This document shows, one piece after another, positions 33,375 through 45,567 of a stretch of DNA of 64,000 bases. The position numbers and the translations under genes were made by a program. Location: contig CP136891.1 of assembly GCA_034359265.1 (NCBI GenBank), positions 8,012,501-8,076,500 of the forward strand. Direction: 5' to 3'. The first letter of the stretch is position 1; each line of letters starts with the position of its first letter. The notes under the pieces were generated by a model. It was not told where the DNA came from and did not search any database. It saw only the letters and a list, made by a program, of their open reading frames with translations. This DNA comes from Canna indica (lineage: Eukaryota; Streptophyta; Magnoliopsida; Zingiberales; Cannaceae).

Positions 33375-35051
33375 TACAATTTATCTATATATGAACTTTT
33401 GACATGATTCTCGTATAGCAAAGATTTCAAAACTTTGTAGCATGCGAAAATTTAGAGACTTCATAGCATACCAAAAGCATTTTTGAGGAGAGACTTTTCT
33501 ATTCATTTTACGATCTTTCTTTCTTTTGATTGTGTTGTCGGCAAAAATAGAAGCTTAGGACATTTATTTTATTTTTACTTGCATTTTAATTTTAGCCTAC
33601 AAATTTCACATTCAAATCCAATTTGAAAATTAAGTCTCAAATTCTAACGGGTAAGATTATCATCTAAAATTCATTCCTCTATATTTCAATCATGCTAATA
33701 TTTTTTCTATTAATAAATAATTTTCACTTGAAATTTTAAACTCAAAATTCAATTTCTAAATCTCGCACCGTAATATTATTTTTATTCTCCCTATTTTCGC
33801 AACGAATTCATTTTTATTTTCATTTTTATCACGTATTCACAAAATTAAAATACATTTTTAGTTTAATAATTTATAGAATTTCAGACTCAAAATTTAATTT
33901 TAAAATCTTGAGCTAATTTTTGTAAGATTATTTTCATTATCTTTATAGTTTAATTTAATTTAATTTAAATAATGTTTTGTCTTGATTTTTAAAATTATTT
34001 AAAGTTAAATTATATGTGCATGTAATTATGCATCGGTTTTTTATTAGTTTCAATAAACTATGAAGAAACATTTCCTTAGACGAGAGTACCCTTATAGAGG
34101 TGATTAATGGTTAATGTTAAGGACTAATGTAAAATCAATTTTAAATATGAAGAAGTGAAGTGAAGTTTTATAAAATGATACACATCAAACTACAATTACT
34201 ACTAAACTTTAGAGACTAAATTGTTTCATTTTCAAATAAATAAGTAGGACTATAATGTATTTCAGATACTAATATTGCGTTATGTCTGAATACTATGTAT
34301 TGTATTTGATACTTTCAGAATTAGACAGTTTTTAAACAGACTAGGACCAGTGCTTTATTTTTTTTATACCAAATATAATATATATTTTTAGAAAACATAC
34401 AAAATATTGTCATTAATTGTGTTACTCACGGTTGATACTAGTATTTTATCTCTACTTACTAAGATTCTAGCTATTATCCTTAACTATGCAAAATCACCTA
34501 AGTTTGAGGAAACAAAGCGGGTAACAGATTGGTATATTAAGAGCCTAATTAGTAATTAGTTATATTTTGGTTTTAACAAATTCAGGTAAAGAGTTAGATA
34601 TAAGATTGAAGTTTTAATACGTTCGGCGTGAAGGGAACAAAGAGACGGATTGGGTTATGAAACATTCTTTATCTTGTAAATTATTTTTTAATTGGGCAAA
34701 CCAGTGGCCTCCCGATCTACTTAAAATTATACCGGATCACTTTTCTTCCTCGGAGAAGTTAATAAAAGTTTCCTTTTTTTTGGTAAAAAAAAAAGGGATT
34801 ATAATGTAGTAATTTCTACAAAATGTTTCAATTAAAACCCAAGAGATGTATCAAGCTAACAGTAGCGAAATGTCACGAATCTAAAAGCAATGGTGGCGGC
34901 TTACCATAAATAATAGTGATGGTCTGGGAGAGAAGATGACGGCAATTATGGCAATCGCATTAAATAACCAAGAAAAATTTGCTAATAGACGGCAATCGCT
35001 AATTAAAGATTAATAATACCTGCATCCACTCGACTGCGGCTTGCCTCCCCC
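33375..35051. other. AT-rich spacer upstream of FQR1
   Basis: Very AT-rich, with no coding signal and no clear element ends. It ends at the FQR1 core promoter. Confidence 0.4.
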
Positions 35052-35059
35052 TATAAATA
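35052..35059 (+). promoter_or_regulatory. TATA box of the FQR1-like gene
   Basis: CCCCCTATAAATATCG lies about 100 bp upstream of the ATG at 35160. A CT-rich leader (GTCTCTCTTTCACC) follows. This is a good match to a plant TATA promoter. Confidence 0.65.
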
Positions 35060-35159
35060 TCGAGCTCGTCTCCCCCCTTCACCACTTCAAGCGAAACGAA
35101 GGTCTCTCTTTCACCTCATTGCACGATCCGAGGCGAGCAGCTTCGAGTCTCCCCCCGCA

Positions 35160-37639
35160 ATGGCGACCAAGATTTATATAGTGTAAGCATCGATCCAATC
35201 GAGCTCCTTTTCCCTTCTATTTGTCGATTGAGGTCGTTGTTGAATTATTGCCGTTCCTAGATTCTTGTGGAATTCTTTTCCCTTCATTTCGCCGGCTCTT
35301 TTTGGAGTGGTGCTTCAATTTGGGGGCATCCGGATGGGCTTTTGCTGATGGCGTTGATTCCTGAACTGGTTTTTCTGTTGATTGTATTTGATCCTCGCAT
35401 AGATCTTTCCCGTTTTAGATTCTCAAATAGATTGTTTGTAATAATTTGGGGCGATCGTGTTAAGACTTTGTATCTTGAATTGCTTGGTGTTATTTTTTGG
35501 ATCTTCCTGTTGATTCCAGTTAAGCTCTGTAGGAATTGGTACTATCTGTTTAATTTGCCCACCGTATGCTTGTGGTTTGGGATGATCATTTTTAACATGC
35601 TGCTGATAGAACTACTTGAAACGGTTAAAATGTTCTTGTGTCTGAGTGAATGAGACGAAACAGAGGAAATTAACCCGTTATTCTTCATAATTTAGCTTAA
35701 GTTTTCGACAAGAAAATGGAGTGCATATTCATGATCTGATCAATCATCATTCTATGTTTGAGGGGTTTATTGATTTGAAAATATTTAAGCACAAATGTCA
35801 TAATTAGTTTGGTGATGTTTGTGAAGGTACTACTCCATGTATGGACATGTCGAAAAGCTAGCAGAAGAGATAAAAAAGGGTGCTTCATCTGTTGAAGGAG
35901 TGGAAGCTAAGCTTTGGCAGGTTGTCATCCCCTAAAGCATGTTTTAGGACCTTTTTTTAAAACATGCAGTTACTCCAAATAAGTTCTTAAAATAAATTAC
36001 ATTTTCAGAAAATTAAAAAGATATTTATTGTATATTCAGCCTTAAGTTGTCATAGTATCTGACAAGATGCATGCCATCTTCGACCTATATTCATGAAATT
36101 GTCTTTCTTATTTATAACAAGCATTTGCTTTCTCCACCATTATGTTTTATGGATGATATCTTATAGTACGTTATTTTTTTTTTCAAAAAAAAGAAAAATA
36201 TGCTTAGTAATGCCCTGCATTACATGATATATTTTCTTGGAAGCACGGTTGATATTCTAGTTAATCACCTCTAACTATATTTAACTTGTTTGAATAGGTA
36301 CCAGAGACTTTGCCAGAAGAGGTGCTTGTGAAGATGGGTGCTCCTCCTAAGAGCAATACATCCATCATTACACCAAAAGAGCTTGTTGAGGCAGATGGAC
36401 TTCTCTTTGGTTTTCCAACTAGGTTTGGTATGATGGCAGCACAATTCAAAGCATTTCTTGATGCAACTGGAGGACTATGGAAAACACAGCAACTAGCAGG
36501 AAAGCCAGCAGGGATATTCTACAGCACTGGAACCCAAGGTGGTGGTCAAGAGACAACACCGTAAGCTTTCGATGCTTCAGATTTATTAAAAGAACATATT
36601 GCATTAATAGAACATATCATCACCTCCCCGTTCATCCTTGGATATAGCATGGACAGTCAATTATCACGATCATGAAAAGTTTTCTGAATTTGAAACAACA
36701 TTCAAGGAAAATTCTTAACTTAGCTTCTTGTCGCACATGGGTAAGCATGTGAGAAGTGTTATTAGCTATTTTCTGTCATACTGATTAATTGGTAATATTT
36801 GGTAGGAGTTGATTCTTGAAATATATTTGGGGCCTGATTGTTATTGTTTTTTGCGTGGAACTGTGAATGCATCATCTTTCATCGGAAAAAAGTGTAAATG
36901 AATCATCTATTGTTTTAAATTAGCATAATACAATTAAATATATTTCTGGATGTAACATGGTAGAACATCCCTGAACTCGTAACATTTCTACTAGTATAGA
37001 GCCAATTTATAGCCCATTTCAAGATTTCACATTCCTAGATTTATTGATCTATTTCTCCTCACACTCTTGTAATTGGTTCCAATCATCTCTAGTTTAACTT
37101 TGTTAAGGTCATTGTGCTCAGGTTTGTTTATGTTAATTAAGTTCTCCTGTGATCCATATTATTCACAATAAGAGAACACCTGCATATGCTCGGTTTGAAA
37201 GTGTAACGTGTAATTACTATGCAATTGCAATGCAACATTTGTGCTTCAGTTATGGTTTATTTTCTATCACCTCAAAATTGGACATGTGTATCTAATATGC
37301 AATTACAATGCAACATGTGTGCTTCATTTTCTTTTCTTTTTCTTCAATTTGACAAATAAAGAGCAGTTACTTATAACTTACTATATACCTCTTTGCCTCT
37401 GCTGCAGTCTGACAGCCATAACTCAACTGGTTCACCATGGAATGATCTTTGTGCCAATCGGTTACACCTTTGGGGCTAAAATGTTTGATATGGCAAATAT
37501 AAAAGGTGGAAGCCCTTACGGTGCAGGCACGTTTGCTGGGGATGGTTCACGCATCCCATCTGAGGATGAGTTAGAGCAGGCTTTCCACCAGGGAAAATAC
37601 TTCGCTGGCATTGCAAAAAAGTTCAAGGGTTCCTCTTGA
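35160..37639 (+). CDS. FQR1: NAD(P)H:quinone oxidoreductase, flavodoxin-like (FQR1 type)
   Basis: Four exons, 35160-35182, 35827-35920, 36298-36560 and 37408-37639, join in frame to 203 residues with GT-AG borders throughout. The product is a WrbA-type flavodoxin. The first strand MATKIYIV runs into [15 protein letters not shown] (about 9-23), the phosphate loop for [22 protein letters not shown] (about 76-94) and [12 protein letters not shown] (about 115-126) form the other FMN contacts, and [16 protein letters not shown] lies near 161-176. Family members, for example Arabidopsis FQR1, are about 204 residues and transfer two electrons from NAD(P)H to quinones, protecting membranes from semiquinone radicals. 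FQR1 is auxin-induced in Arabidopsis. All key motifs are intact. Exon 1 codes for only seven and two-thirds codons. Confidence 0.95.
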
Positions 37640-38610
37640 TGTCCTTGTGTGCATGCATATATATATACAGTTATAACTGCGTCATGAAATAATCATACTT
37701 TGTATTTGATTATGTGAGATATGTATTTTTAATTATATATGTTACTTCTGGCACAAACTCTTTGATTAATATTAATATCAAGTGTTTATTTTCTTCCTTC
37801 CCTTCTCTTTCAATTGGAAGTAAATGGGAGAAAAGAGTTTGCTTCTTGGCATGCTTTCACATGCTGCACATGTTGCCTTGCTAGATTTATTTCTTCAAAG
37901 CATTATGTTGATGTATTTTATGAAAAACCAATATCTTTGTCGTTTGGGTGTGATATATATAGTCATATAAGAAGTCCCATTTGCTTCTATTAATTATCAT
38001 TATGTGTGATTCTTGAATATTTCCTGGGTTTTTTCCTTAAATAATGGAGAGTATTGATGCACCTATTGATGAGATAGTTGGACTTGTACCGTTATTATGA
38101 TAAGACTTGCATTCACAGCAAAGCAAAACATGATGCCAAGTAGGTAAAACTTTGTAAGACTGATTGCTTATTTTGTACATATCAAGTAACTTGTCTTATT
38201 TATCAATGCTGATGGACATGATGGGGACATTAATTAATTGTTGTTCTCGTTAAGAATATAAAATATATAGATTGATATTTTTTTCTTATTTTTTTTGGGA
38301 AAAATTGACCATTTAATTAAATTTAACACAATATTAGAGCAGGATGTTACAAGTTAAAATCTTTTAGCGTTAGTATTTAAAAAATTATCTTTCATCTCAA
38401 TTAAGTTGATCCATTGGTTGGATTTGAGTTAATCTCTTTAAAATTTACCCGCTTGGGAGTGATGAAGAATGTTAAGAATATAAATATTTTTTACAAAAAA
38501 AAAAACATTGCTTCTATTACCTTTCTTTTGTTTTTCTAGAAAACATTGCAAATATGTACCCACTTTTCAAGTTTCAATATTTTCTTTGTCCTTAATATGA
38601 GTAAGATTTA
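37640..38610 (+). other. FQR1 3' region and spacer
   Basis: 3' UTR of the quinone reductase gene and AT-rich spacer. It contains one copy (about 38300-38475) of a dispersed repeat also found at 56770-56990 and 58055-58260. Confidence 0.5.
38300..38475 (+). repeat. Dispersed repeat copy (AATTAAATTTAACA...ATTAAGTTGATCCA)
   Basis: It shares, in the same order, AAATTTAACA-ATATTAGAGCA, GCGTTAGTATTTAAAAAAT, ATCAATTAAGTTGATCCA-type and AAATTTACCC segments with 58055-58260 and with the reverse strand of 56770-56990. The GGTATCAGAGC-like core suggests derivation from an LTR element near its primer-binding site, but the copy has no LTR. Confidence 0.5.
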
Positions 38611-39071
38611 GCGTCCATCGGTGGGGTGGTGAGATTATGCCACGTCACCTCGCCAATATCTCAAAGCATTAAATAAATACATGTTTACAAGAAATATATC
38701 ATATTTTAATTTGCTCGTTAAAAAATATAGAATTTCGAAGTTCCAATAATACCATAAGTATTGAAATTTTCATTTATACAAAGTATTTTTCCGAAATTTT
38801 TTTTTTCTTTATGTAATTATTAGAGTAAATTTTCCTTACATAATTTTTTTTCCGGAAAGAAAAAAATATGCTCTAATATTTTTCTTTCCAAAAAAATATT
38901 TTGTATAAATGAGATTTTGAATACCGGAGGTATTTATTGGAATTTCAAATTTTCATAATTTTTAATCGATAAATTAAAATATGATGTATTTCATGTACAC
39001 ATCTACTTATTTAATTCTTTAAGATCCGAGCAAGGTGGCGTGGCGCAATCTCACCACCCCGCCCATGGTCC
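38611..39071. mobile_element. Hairpin MITE 1 (long inverted repeat)
   Basis: The left arm GTGGGGTGGTGAGATTATGCC and the reversed right arm GCGGGGTGGTGAGATTGCGCC pair over about 200 bp each with little loop, so nearly the whole 460 bp can fold on itself. No open frame. The ends share TGGTGAGATT-TGCCACGTCA with hairpin 2 next to it. The exact boundaries and target duplication could not be fixed. Confidence 0.65.
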
Positions 39072-39077
39072 CTTAAG

Positions 39078-40068
39078 AATAAAACTACTGAGCGGCCGAC
39101 TCAGATTGAGCCATGTCATTTTTGCACGGATCTCAAAAACAACTTCATAAATAATGTATCAAAGACTTAAAATTATGTATATAAAAAATACTTAAATTAT
39201 TAAATCTTAAACATTTTTTTTAATTTCATTTATACCTATTTTCTTTATTTCCATTCCTAATCTCCAAAAACCCTAAATCTCATAAATCAAAATATAGTCT
39301 CACTCAGGGGCGTTCATTGGCCCGATGTCGACCTAATAAACTTGAGAATCTGACCCGATCCGAACCAATCGGGTTCGATCGGGTCGGGTTGGATAATTGG
39401 GTCGGGTTGGGTAATCGAGTCGGGACGGATTAAATTTATTCAAAGGGTCGGGTCTCGGATTTTAAATATTGAAACCAACTGGCCCGATGACCCAAGACCC
39501 GACTACCCAATTATTTATATTTTTTATTTAAAATGTATTAAAAATATAAAAAAACTCGTCCGAAAAGATGCGAGAGAAGAAGCGACCTCGGGAAGACGTG
39601 GTCACACGTGTCTTGTTATTTTTTTTAAAAATATTTTATATTTATTTTTTCAAATGAGTACCCGACTTACTACTCGACCGTCGGACCGGGTTCAAAATTT
39701 TTTACCTTCAAACACTTGATCTGACTCGACCTGGTTGCTTGTTGGTCGGGTCGAGCAATTTTTTTCTCCAAATTCGACCTGGCCTGATTCGTGAACAGTC
39801 CTAGTCTCACTTTAGGGAGACTCGGGGGAGGAGAATAGATTTTGATTTTGAGATTTAAGATTTTTGAATATTTGAAAGGAAAACAAAAAAATTAGGTATA
39901 AATGAAATTTTAAATAAAAATATTTAATATTTAATAATTTAAGTATTTTCAGTATACTAAGTATTTTTGGTATACAGAATTTTAAAGTCTTAGATACATG
40001 AAATTGTTTTAAGATCTGTGCAAAATGACATGGCACAATCTTACCAGGACGCTCATAGTAATTTTATT
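39078..40068. mobile_element. Hairpin MITE 2, split by a hAT MITE
   Basis: The left end AATAAAACTACTGAGCG and the reversed right end AATAAAATTACTATGAGCG extend into an inverted repeat sharing GCCATGTCATTTTTGCAC and much of the following 150 bp. The element at 39305-39803 sits in its centre. It ends about 225 bp upstream of the MYB start codon. Confidence 0.65.
39305..39803. mobile_element. hAT-like MITE with perfect 8-bp target duplication
   Basis: GTCTCACT is repeated exactly at 39297-39304 and 39804-39811. The ends CAGGGGCGTTCA and, reversed, TAGGACTGTTCA agree at 9 of 12 positions. Inside are many CGGGTCGGGT/ACCCGAC motifs as subterminal repeats. The 499-bp element has no open frame and is inserted in hairpin MITE 2. 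Confidence 0.82.
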
Positions 40069-40294
40069 CGTTCCTTAATATGGTCCTTTGTATTTTGTCT
40101 CACTGTCAGCCGTCCGATCAAGTTCCAACGAGCGACCGCATGTGTCGCAGTGGAACGTTTGGATCTCCCAAGTCCCAACCCCCCTTGTCAGCCGTCCGAT
40201 CCTTGTTCCCACGTGTCGATTGCTCTCCGCATCGCCGCTATTAATTGGCTCTCCTCGTTGGAGAAAACTTTGATGCCGCCGCAGCAAACGAGGG

Positions 40295-40927
40295 ATGAAC
40301 GGCCCTTCCACGTCCACGTCTCCAGGCCAATCGGAGGGGCTGCCGTCTCGGCCGTTCACCATGCACGAGGACATGTTGTTTGAGCTGTCGCTGTCGTCGT
40401 ACCCGTCGGACGTCCCGAATCGGTGGGAGCTCATTGCGGCGCGCCTTTGCAGGCGCCCCGACGAGGTTCAGCAGAGGTACCGCGACTTGTTAGAGGACCT
40501 CCGCACGATTTTGCAAGGGGAGATTAAGGAACCCCAGCGGTGGAATGACGGCGCCGAGAACAGAGGCGCCGCCGAGGCGGAGCCGGAGAAGAAGGCGGAG
40601 CCCAGGAAGTCCGGCGTTCCCTGGACCCCGGAAGAGCAGATGTGAGTACTTAGTTTCAATTTTAACATTAAATTAGCTGTGAGTATATATATTGTTGATG
40701 GGAGCAGGGCGTTCTTGAGAGGATTGGATGCGTGCGAGAAGGGAGATTGGAAGAGAATCTCGCGGGAGTTTGTGCGATCGAAGACGGCGACGCAGGTGGC
40801 GAGCCACGCCCAGAAGTACTTCCAACGTCAAGCCCAGAACCAGAACGAAGCCGAAGGAACCGGCAGAGCGAAGAAGAGAAGGAGCATCCACGATCTCACC
40901 CTTCCTTCGCCTCGACAAGATGGATGA
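40295..40927 (+). CDS. DIVARICATA-like MYB transcription factor with two MYB/SANT domains
   Basis: Two exons, 40295-40641 and 40708-40927, give 188 residues. The first SANT-type domain (about 24-72) reads [14 protein letters not shown] and [10 protein letters not shown] and then YRDLLEDL. The second spans the intron: VPWTPEEQM, then [16 protein letters not shown], and the diagnostic SHAQKYF (about 157-163). This one-repeat-plus-SHAQKYF layout is that of plant DIVARICATA/RADIALIS-related R-R-type MYBs (MYBS, SRM1). They are nuclear DNA-binding proteins in development, sugar and salt responses. Both domains are complete. The protein is shorter than typical DIV proteins (about 270-300) because the C-terminal activation tail is missing. 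It ends soon after a basic AKKRRS stretch. The intron is only 66 nt. The promoter region is largely transposon-derived. Confidence 0.88.
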
Positions 40928-41540
40928 TCGACATTCGATCATTAATTAACATCTAACCAGATCGAGAAGATGATTAATTTTTGTTCCACTTCAAATATAC
41001 TAATAACAATGCTTGATAATTATTTAGTTCATATATATATATATATATGTAAATAATTTTTTTAAATAAAGATAGAAAGTCATATGATTAATGTTTAATT
41101 GTTTGTAATATTTTTTTGTCTGTCTGTGCTTTTAATTTGATTTAGAAATTAAATTGTGTATTAACAATTATTATTTGAGGTTTATCCGCCGTTTGAAATT
41201 TGAATCGCGAACCTGGTCAACTTCATTAATTTTGAAGCATTCATAACGATATTTCTTTTTTAGAGATATTCAAGTTAATTTATTTATTCGCAATTCTTAA
41301 TGCAGTGAGATGGATCGTGAGCTAAATAAAGAACAAAACATGACAGCAGGTGCTGCCGCTATGCTGGGACGTCGTCACGTGTCCCAACACGGATCTTGAA
41401 GCAAGCATCACCTGGATAAAAGGTATAAAATAAAATAATTCCCGGTTTAGCCATGCATTCTTTTTTTCTAAAATATTTTGACATCTTCCACCATTTGACA
41501 TCTTCTCATTCCTCCTTATCGATTTCCTACCAATTGGGAT
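40928..41540. other. MYB 3' region and spacer
   Basis: AT-rich 3' flank with an (AT)n tract at about 41031-41048. No further gene was recognised. Confidence 0.45.
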
Positions 41541-42311
41541 TAGGGGTGTAAGTGAGCCGAGCAACTCATGAGCTACTCGATGAAAGCTCGAACTCGACTT
41601 GATCTTATTGAGCTCGAGTCAAGCTTGAGCCGAGCTTTATATATGAGTGAGCCAAGCTCGAGCTAAGTAATACCCGGCTCGAGCGTCTCGCGAGCCTGCT
41701 CGAGCGTCTCGTGAGCCTAATTGAGCTTCATATATTTATATATAATTATATAAATATTAATGTTTCATATTGGGTCGAGCATAAAGCCGACTCGCACTAC
41801 TAGAATTGTCGTTGTCACCGACGGCTCAGGTCGTGGCTGAACCGTCGGTGATGACTATCACGGATGGTGCGGACCGTGGTAAAACGTCGTCACTGATGTG
41901 CGCGTCTCAGATAAATTGTGACGACTGATATCTACCTTCACAAGTAATCATCGACGACAACCACGTGCGTTGTCGCTGATTTAAACACATCAGTGACGGC
42001 GCTCGGCGACTGTCACTGATTTAAACACATCAGCCGCGGCTGTTAGCCGTCGGTGTTATTATTAGCAACTGTGATATTTGGTGCTGCCCAGACCATCAAC
42101 TATTTATGATACGCTTTTAGCCACGACGTAGTGACGGGTAGCTGAGCTTAATCAAGCTTGAACGAGCTCGGTCAAGCTTGAGAAAAAAAAAAGAGCTTAA
42201 ACGAGCCGATCGAGCTCGAGCCCAGATATTGAAGCTCGATCGAGCTCGACATTTCTTAAACGAGCCGAGCTCGAGCACAAGCAAGCTTGGCTTGGCTCGA
42301 TTACACCCCTA
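41541..42311. mobile_element. hAT-like MITE (GAGCTCGAG-rich family, copy 2), split by a CACTA MITE
   Basis: The ends TAGGGGTGTAA and TTACACCCCTA are perfect 11-bp inverted repeats. The flanking octamers ATTGGGAT (41533-41540) and ATTAGAAT (42312-42319) agree at 6 of 8 positions with only transitions, consistent with an old hAT target duplication. The body matches copy 1 at 6035. Without the nested CACTA element it is about 432 bp. No coding capacity. Confidence 0.72.
41795..42133. mobile_element. CACTA-type MITE
   Basis: It begins CACTACTAGAA and ends GTAGTG, the hallmark termini of the CACTA (En/Spm) superfamily. It interrupts a sequence that is continuous in the related copy at 6035. Inside are short inverted motifs such as GACGGCT/AGCCGTC and ACACATCAGTGACGG. 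The flanking triplets TCG and ACG match at two of three positions. At 339 bp it is nonautonomous. Confidence 0.7.
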
Positions 42312-42833
42312 ATTAGAATTGAAATTAAACTTCAAAACTCTTCTTCAACATTTTTTTCTCATTTATTCTATCTTCTCTCGTCTTTCTTCTTTCTTTTCTA
42401 AATTCTAGCCTCCTTAGATTTTTAAGGTTGCACCTACAATCTTATAGAGATAAGGAAAGGGAGTTCAAATGTTCTCAAGACACTAGTGAACATATGTTTC
42501 TATCTTTCGAGGTTGGTGGCGATAGTGCACTCAAGGCACCCACGTCGGTGGAAAAAAGGAGAGGAGACGCGAGAAAGGGATTAGATTTTTTTTATATTCA
42601 ATATAAACCAGTATACATATGACATTAAAGCTACATCGTCGTAATTGATTCCGAATTTGATGATTTTTTTTAGTTCTGATCGGTTAAAACTTAGCAAAAT
42701 CATGAAATTTCTGTTTGCTTATATGCACCTGCCATGACCATACTCTTCCTTAGTATCCTCCCTCGCCACCAATACCAACATCCTTTGGTGATGTCTTGAT
42801 GCCTTCTCCTTCAGCTTTAGGCCGAGATTTCTC
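42312..42833. other. Spacer between MITEs
   Basis: No coding signal. A 64-codon frame at 42428-42622 is unsupported. Confidence 0.4.
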
Positions 42834-43212
42834 TAGACCTGGCAATAGTATACGAGCTAGGTCGGCTCGGTCCGTTAGCACGATAATAAAAAAATCAAAA
42901 TCGTTCTATCGGGCTCAAATCAGACCATTTGAACCGGGCTATCAGGCCCATATCAAGCCTATATCGAGCCAATTCGAATCGGGCTATTGGGCCCATATTA
43001 GGGCCGACTCGGGCCTGATAGCCCGATAGTTTTGATAATCAATAAATTTCTTATCATGCTATCAGACCAGATCGGCCTACATTGCCTAGCTCAGTCCGGC
43101 CCAATTTTTTTTCATGCCTTATCGGGTCAGCCCAATAATGGCTCGGGAACGATAAGGATCGGCCCGAGTCCGATTCTATTGTGCCAAGCCGGACCAAATA
43201 TTGCCAGGTCTA
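42834..43212. mobile_element. hAT-like MITE, GGCCCGA-rich
   Basis: A perfect 13-bp inverted repeat TAGACCTGGCAAT / ATTGCCAGGTCTA bounds the 379-bp element. The flanking octamers GATTTCTC and TGTTTCTC match at 6 of 8 positions. Subterminal repeats have GGGCT and CGGCCC/CGGGCC cores. No coding capacity. Confidence 0.78.
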
Positions 43213-43657
43213 TGTTTCTCCATAAACACATATAGGACTTTGACTTCCATTAGCACAAACTAAGATTATATATATATACTTTGACATCCATATATATTAG
43301 AGAAAGAAAGAAGACGCAGTTTCTCCAATTGATTGCTTCTTTTTCTACTTGGCGTACAATGACGTAAACAGAGAAGAAAGAAAGAAGTGGTGCCAGCGCT
43401 AGCTTACTAAAACTTAGACGCTGGTAAACACACACACCCAACTAAAAGAGGAAATATTACTCCAATTCTCTCATGCACCACCCATTTTCTTTCCTCTCTT
43501 CTCTCTTATACCAAAAAAAGAAAGATCAAAATACAAATACGAGTCATTAATTTCCCTTCTCTACTAGTTAATTTGTTATATTATGCATGTAGAGGAGACT
43601 TATTATTGCTTTAATTAACTAAATATTAATTCCTTCCCCTCGATCTTTGCTCTTCGC

Positions 43658-45478
43658 CTACCTAAAGCTCCCTACAAAGGTAGGGGTCCAGAAATCAGTA
43701 GGGATCTCGTTAGCAACTGCAAATGTGCTTGAGATTGGAACAAGGCACAGTCCTCGGCTTCTCAGGTCCTGATCCTGTCCTTCACAATCCTTTGGTTTCT
43801 CCATGCTCTACATTTATATTTATCTTACATCAAGTCCACATAATTAATTCTTCCACTATATGAAGAAGTAATTAAATCGAAGCACTTACTTTTACTTGCT
43901 GCATTTGTTGGCCATTCTTTAGATATGGAGCGCTCGAAACCTAAATCATATACACAATCTAATTAAGCTTAATTACATGCATATATATTTGAATTAGTTT
44001 GCATCATGCAGATGATATATAACTTACACGAACTTGGTCGTGAAGAAACTTGATGTATTCGATGGCTTCATGCAGCACTGACGCTGTATCTGTCTGTAAT
44101 ATATATTGAGTAAAATTAAACAAGTTTAAAAGGTGATTCGGGAGATCAATAAGTTGGGTAATTATATTAATTCACCTTCCCAAAGGGCGAAACCAGTTGT
44201 TGGAGTGCAGTGATTCTGTCCCCCAACTTCTCTTTCCTCACCTGCATACGATCATATATAACTTTAAATGATCTACTCCTATTAATTACAAAGTCAATAA
44301 ATTATATATCATTAATTAATTAACAGCACAAAAAGACTGATCATATTTAATTTTATACCTTGAACGTTGGCAATGAAGATGGTGTCCCTAATCTAGGCTT
44401 CTTGACAACTGGTGCGCTGCCAATTTTCTTCTCCAAGCTTGATAAAGAACCACCAACTCCTGAATTAGCCTGCATACATATATAAATTATATTAAGACAT
44501 AATTAATCATATATCTATGTATAATTAATTGCATAGTTCTTGGAGAAGGGAAGACACGAAAAATTAAGCTCACTTTGGCAATAAGGTTACTGCTGCAGTA
44601 ACTTGAGTTATTATCACTTTGGACTTGCACTTGAGAAGGCCTCCCGTGGTGGAAGTTGGAGTGCACTGTTTCTGCTACTTGCTGCTTCGAAGGTAAAGCC
44701 TTGATGAACTGCGGCAACGTCTTGACTAATGATTCATCCAACTCTTCCTGATAGTTGATCGAAGACTTGTTCTTTATTGGCTGCTGCTGTGCGTCGTAGA
44801 ACGACCTTTGCAGTCTGCTGTCGGGCTCGAGAAGGCCTTGTAACAACGCAGAAGATGAAGGTGAAAGGAAGGGGATGCTACTGATGTTGGAGCTCAAGAC
44901 ATGGTTGTGATCTTGGAGGAAGCTCGACCTTAATGATGAAGCCTGATCGATTCCCAGATGGATCTGATTCGGCTCGATCTCGGCCGAGCCGGGTTGATCT
45001 ACGTAAGGCCTTGAGATCACATCTTCTTGCAGCAACGAATGGAAGCTGTTGTCAGCTCTTCCACTGCAACATATATATGTTTATATATCGGATTTGAGAG
45101 CTATATATATATATATATTGATTGAAGATTAATTATGGATAGATATGCTTACAAGAAAGGTTGGGTCCAGGAAAGGCCAAAATCTAAGGCTTGTGGAGTG
45201 GTAACGTGGGAGTTTTGGATATCCTGGAAGGTTATGGAGCTGTTGGAGATCGACACCGGGGACTCGTCGGAGGACCTCGACTTGGCCTCGAACATGTCGC
45301 CGGCAGCGGAGGGCCAGTTGAAGCTCCCGCCGAGCTCCGTCGTCGAGGGTGAGACTGATAGGGACATCGTCGGGTCGTTGAAGCCGCCGCTGCCGGCGGA
45401 GGTCGTCGTCCTTGCGGTGCTCCACCAGCCGGTGCTGCTGCAGGAGCTGCTGGATTGGAACTGATGATGATTCGCCAT
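43658..45478 (-). CDS. Atypical bHLH transcription factor, bHLH112/123/68-like
   Basis: Seven exons on the minus strand, 45153-45478, 44574-45063, 44359-44469, 44176-44241, 44028-44093, 43890-43940 and 43658-43807, join in frame to 419 residues with GT-AG borders. The N-terminus carries the WWSTAR motif near residues 18-23 and PTMSLSVSP. The DNA-binding part starts with KKPRLGTPSSLPTFKVRKEKL, followed by the helix-loop-helix RITALQQLVSPFGKTDTASVL and HEAIEYIKFLHDQV. The C-terminus ends DLRSRGLCLVPISSTF and then WTPTF, the signature of this subfamily. The basic region lacks the usual His-Glu-Arg, so E-box binding may be altered or absent, as in its Arabidopsis relatives implicated in stress tolerance or root development. 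The start at 45478 is preferred because the next upstream in-frame ATG (45568) lies in the TATA box. Confidence 0.92.
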
Positions 45479-45567
45479 GGATGGATCTCTCTTTCGCCAA
45501 GGGGTACGTTGGTGGTGGGAGTGTGAGGAAGGAGAGAGCGAGCAAATGGGGGTTGAATTGCCTGCCA

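Noticed and set aside
35267..35653. 128-codon hydrophobic frame
   Set aside because: It lies wholly in the first FQR1 intron, follows the exon 1 donor, and is a T-rich chance frame.
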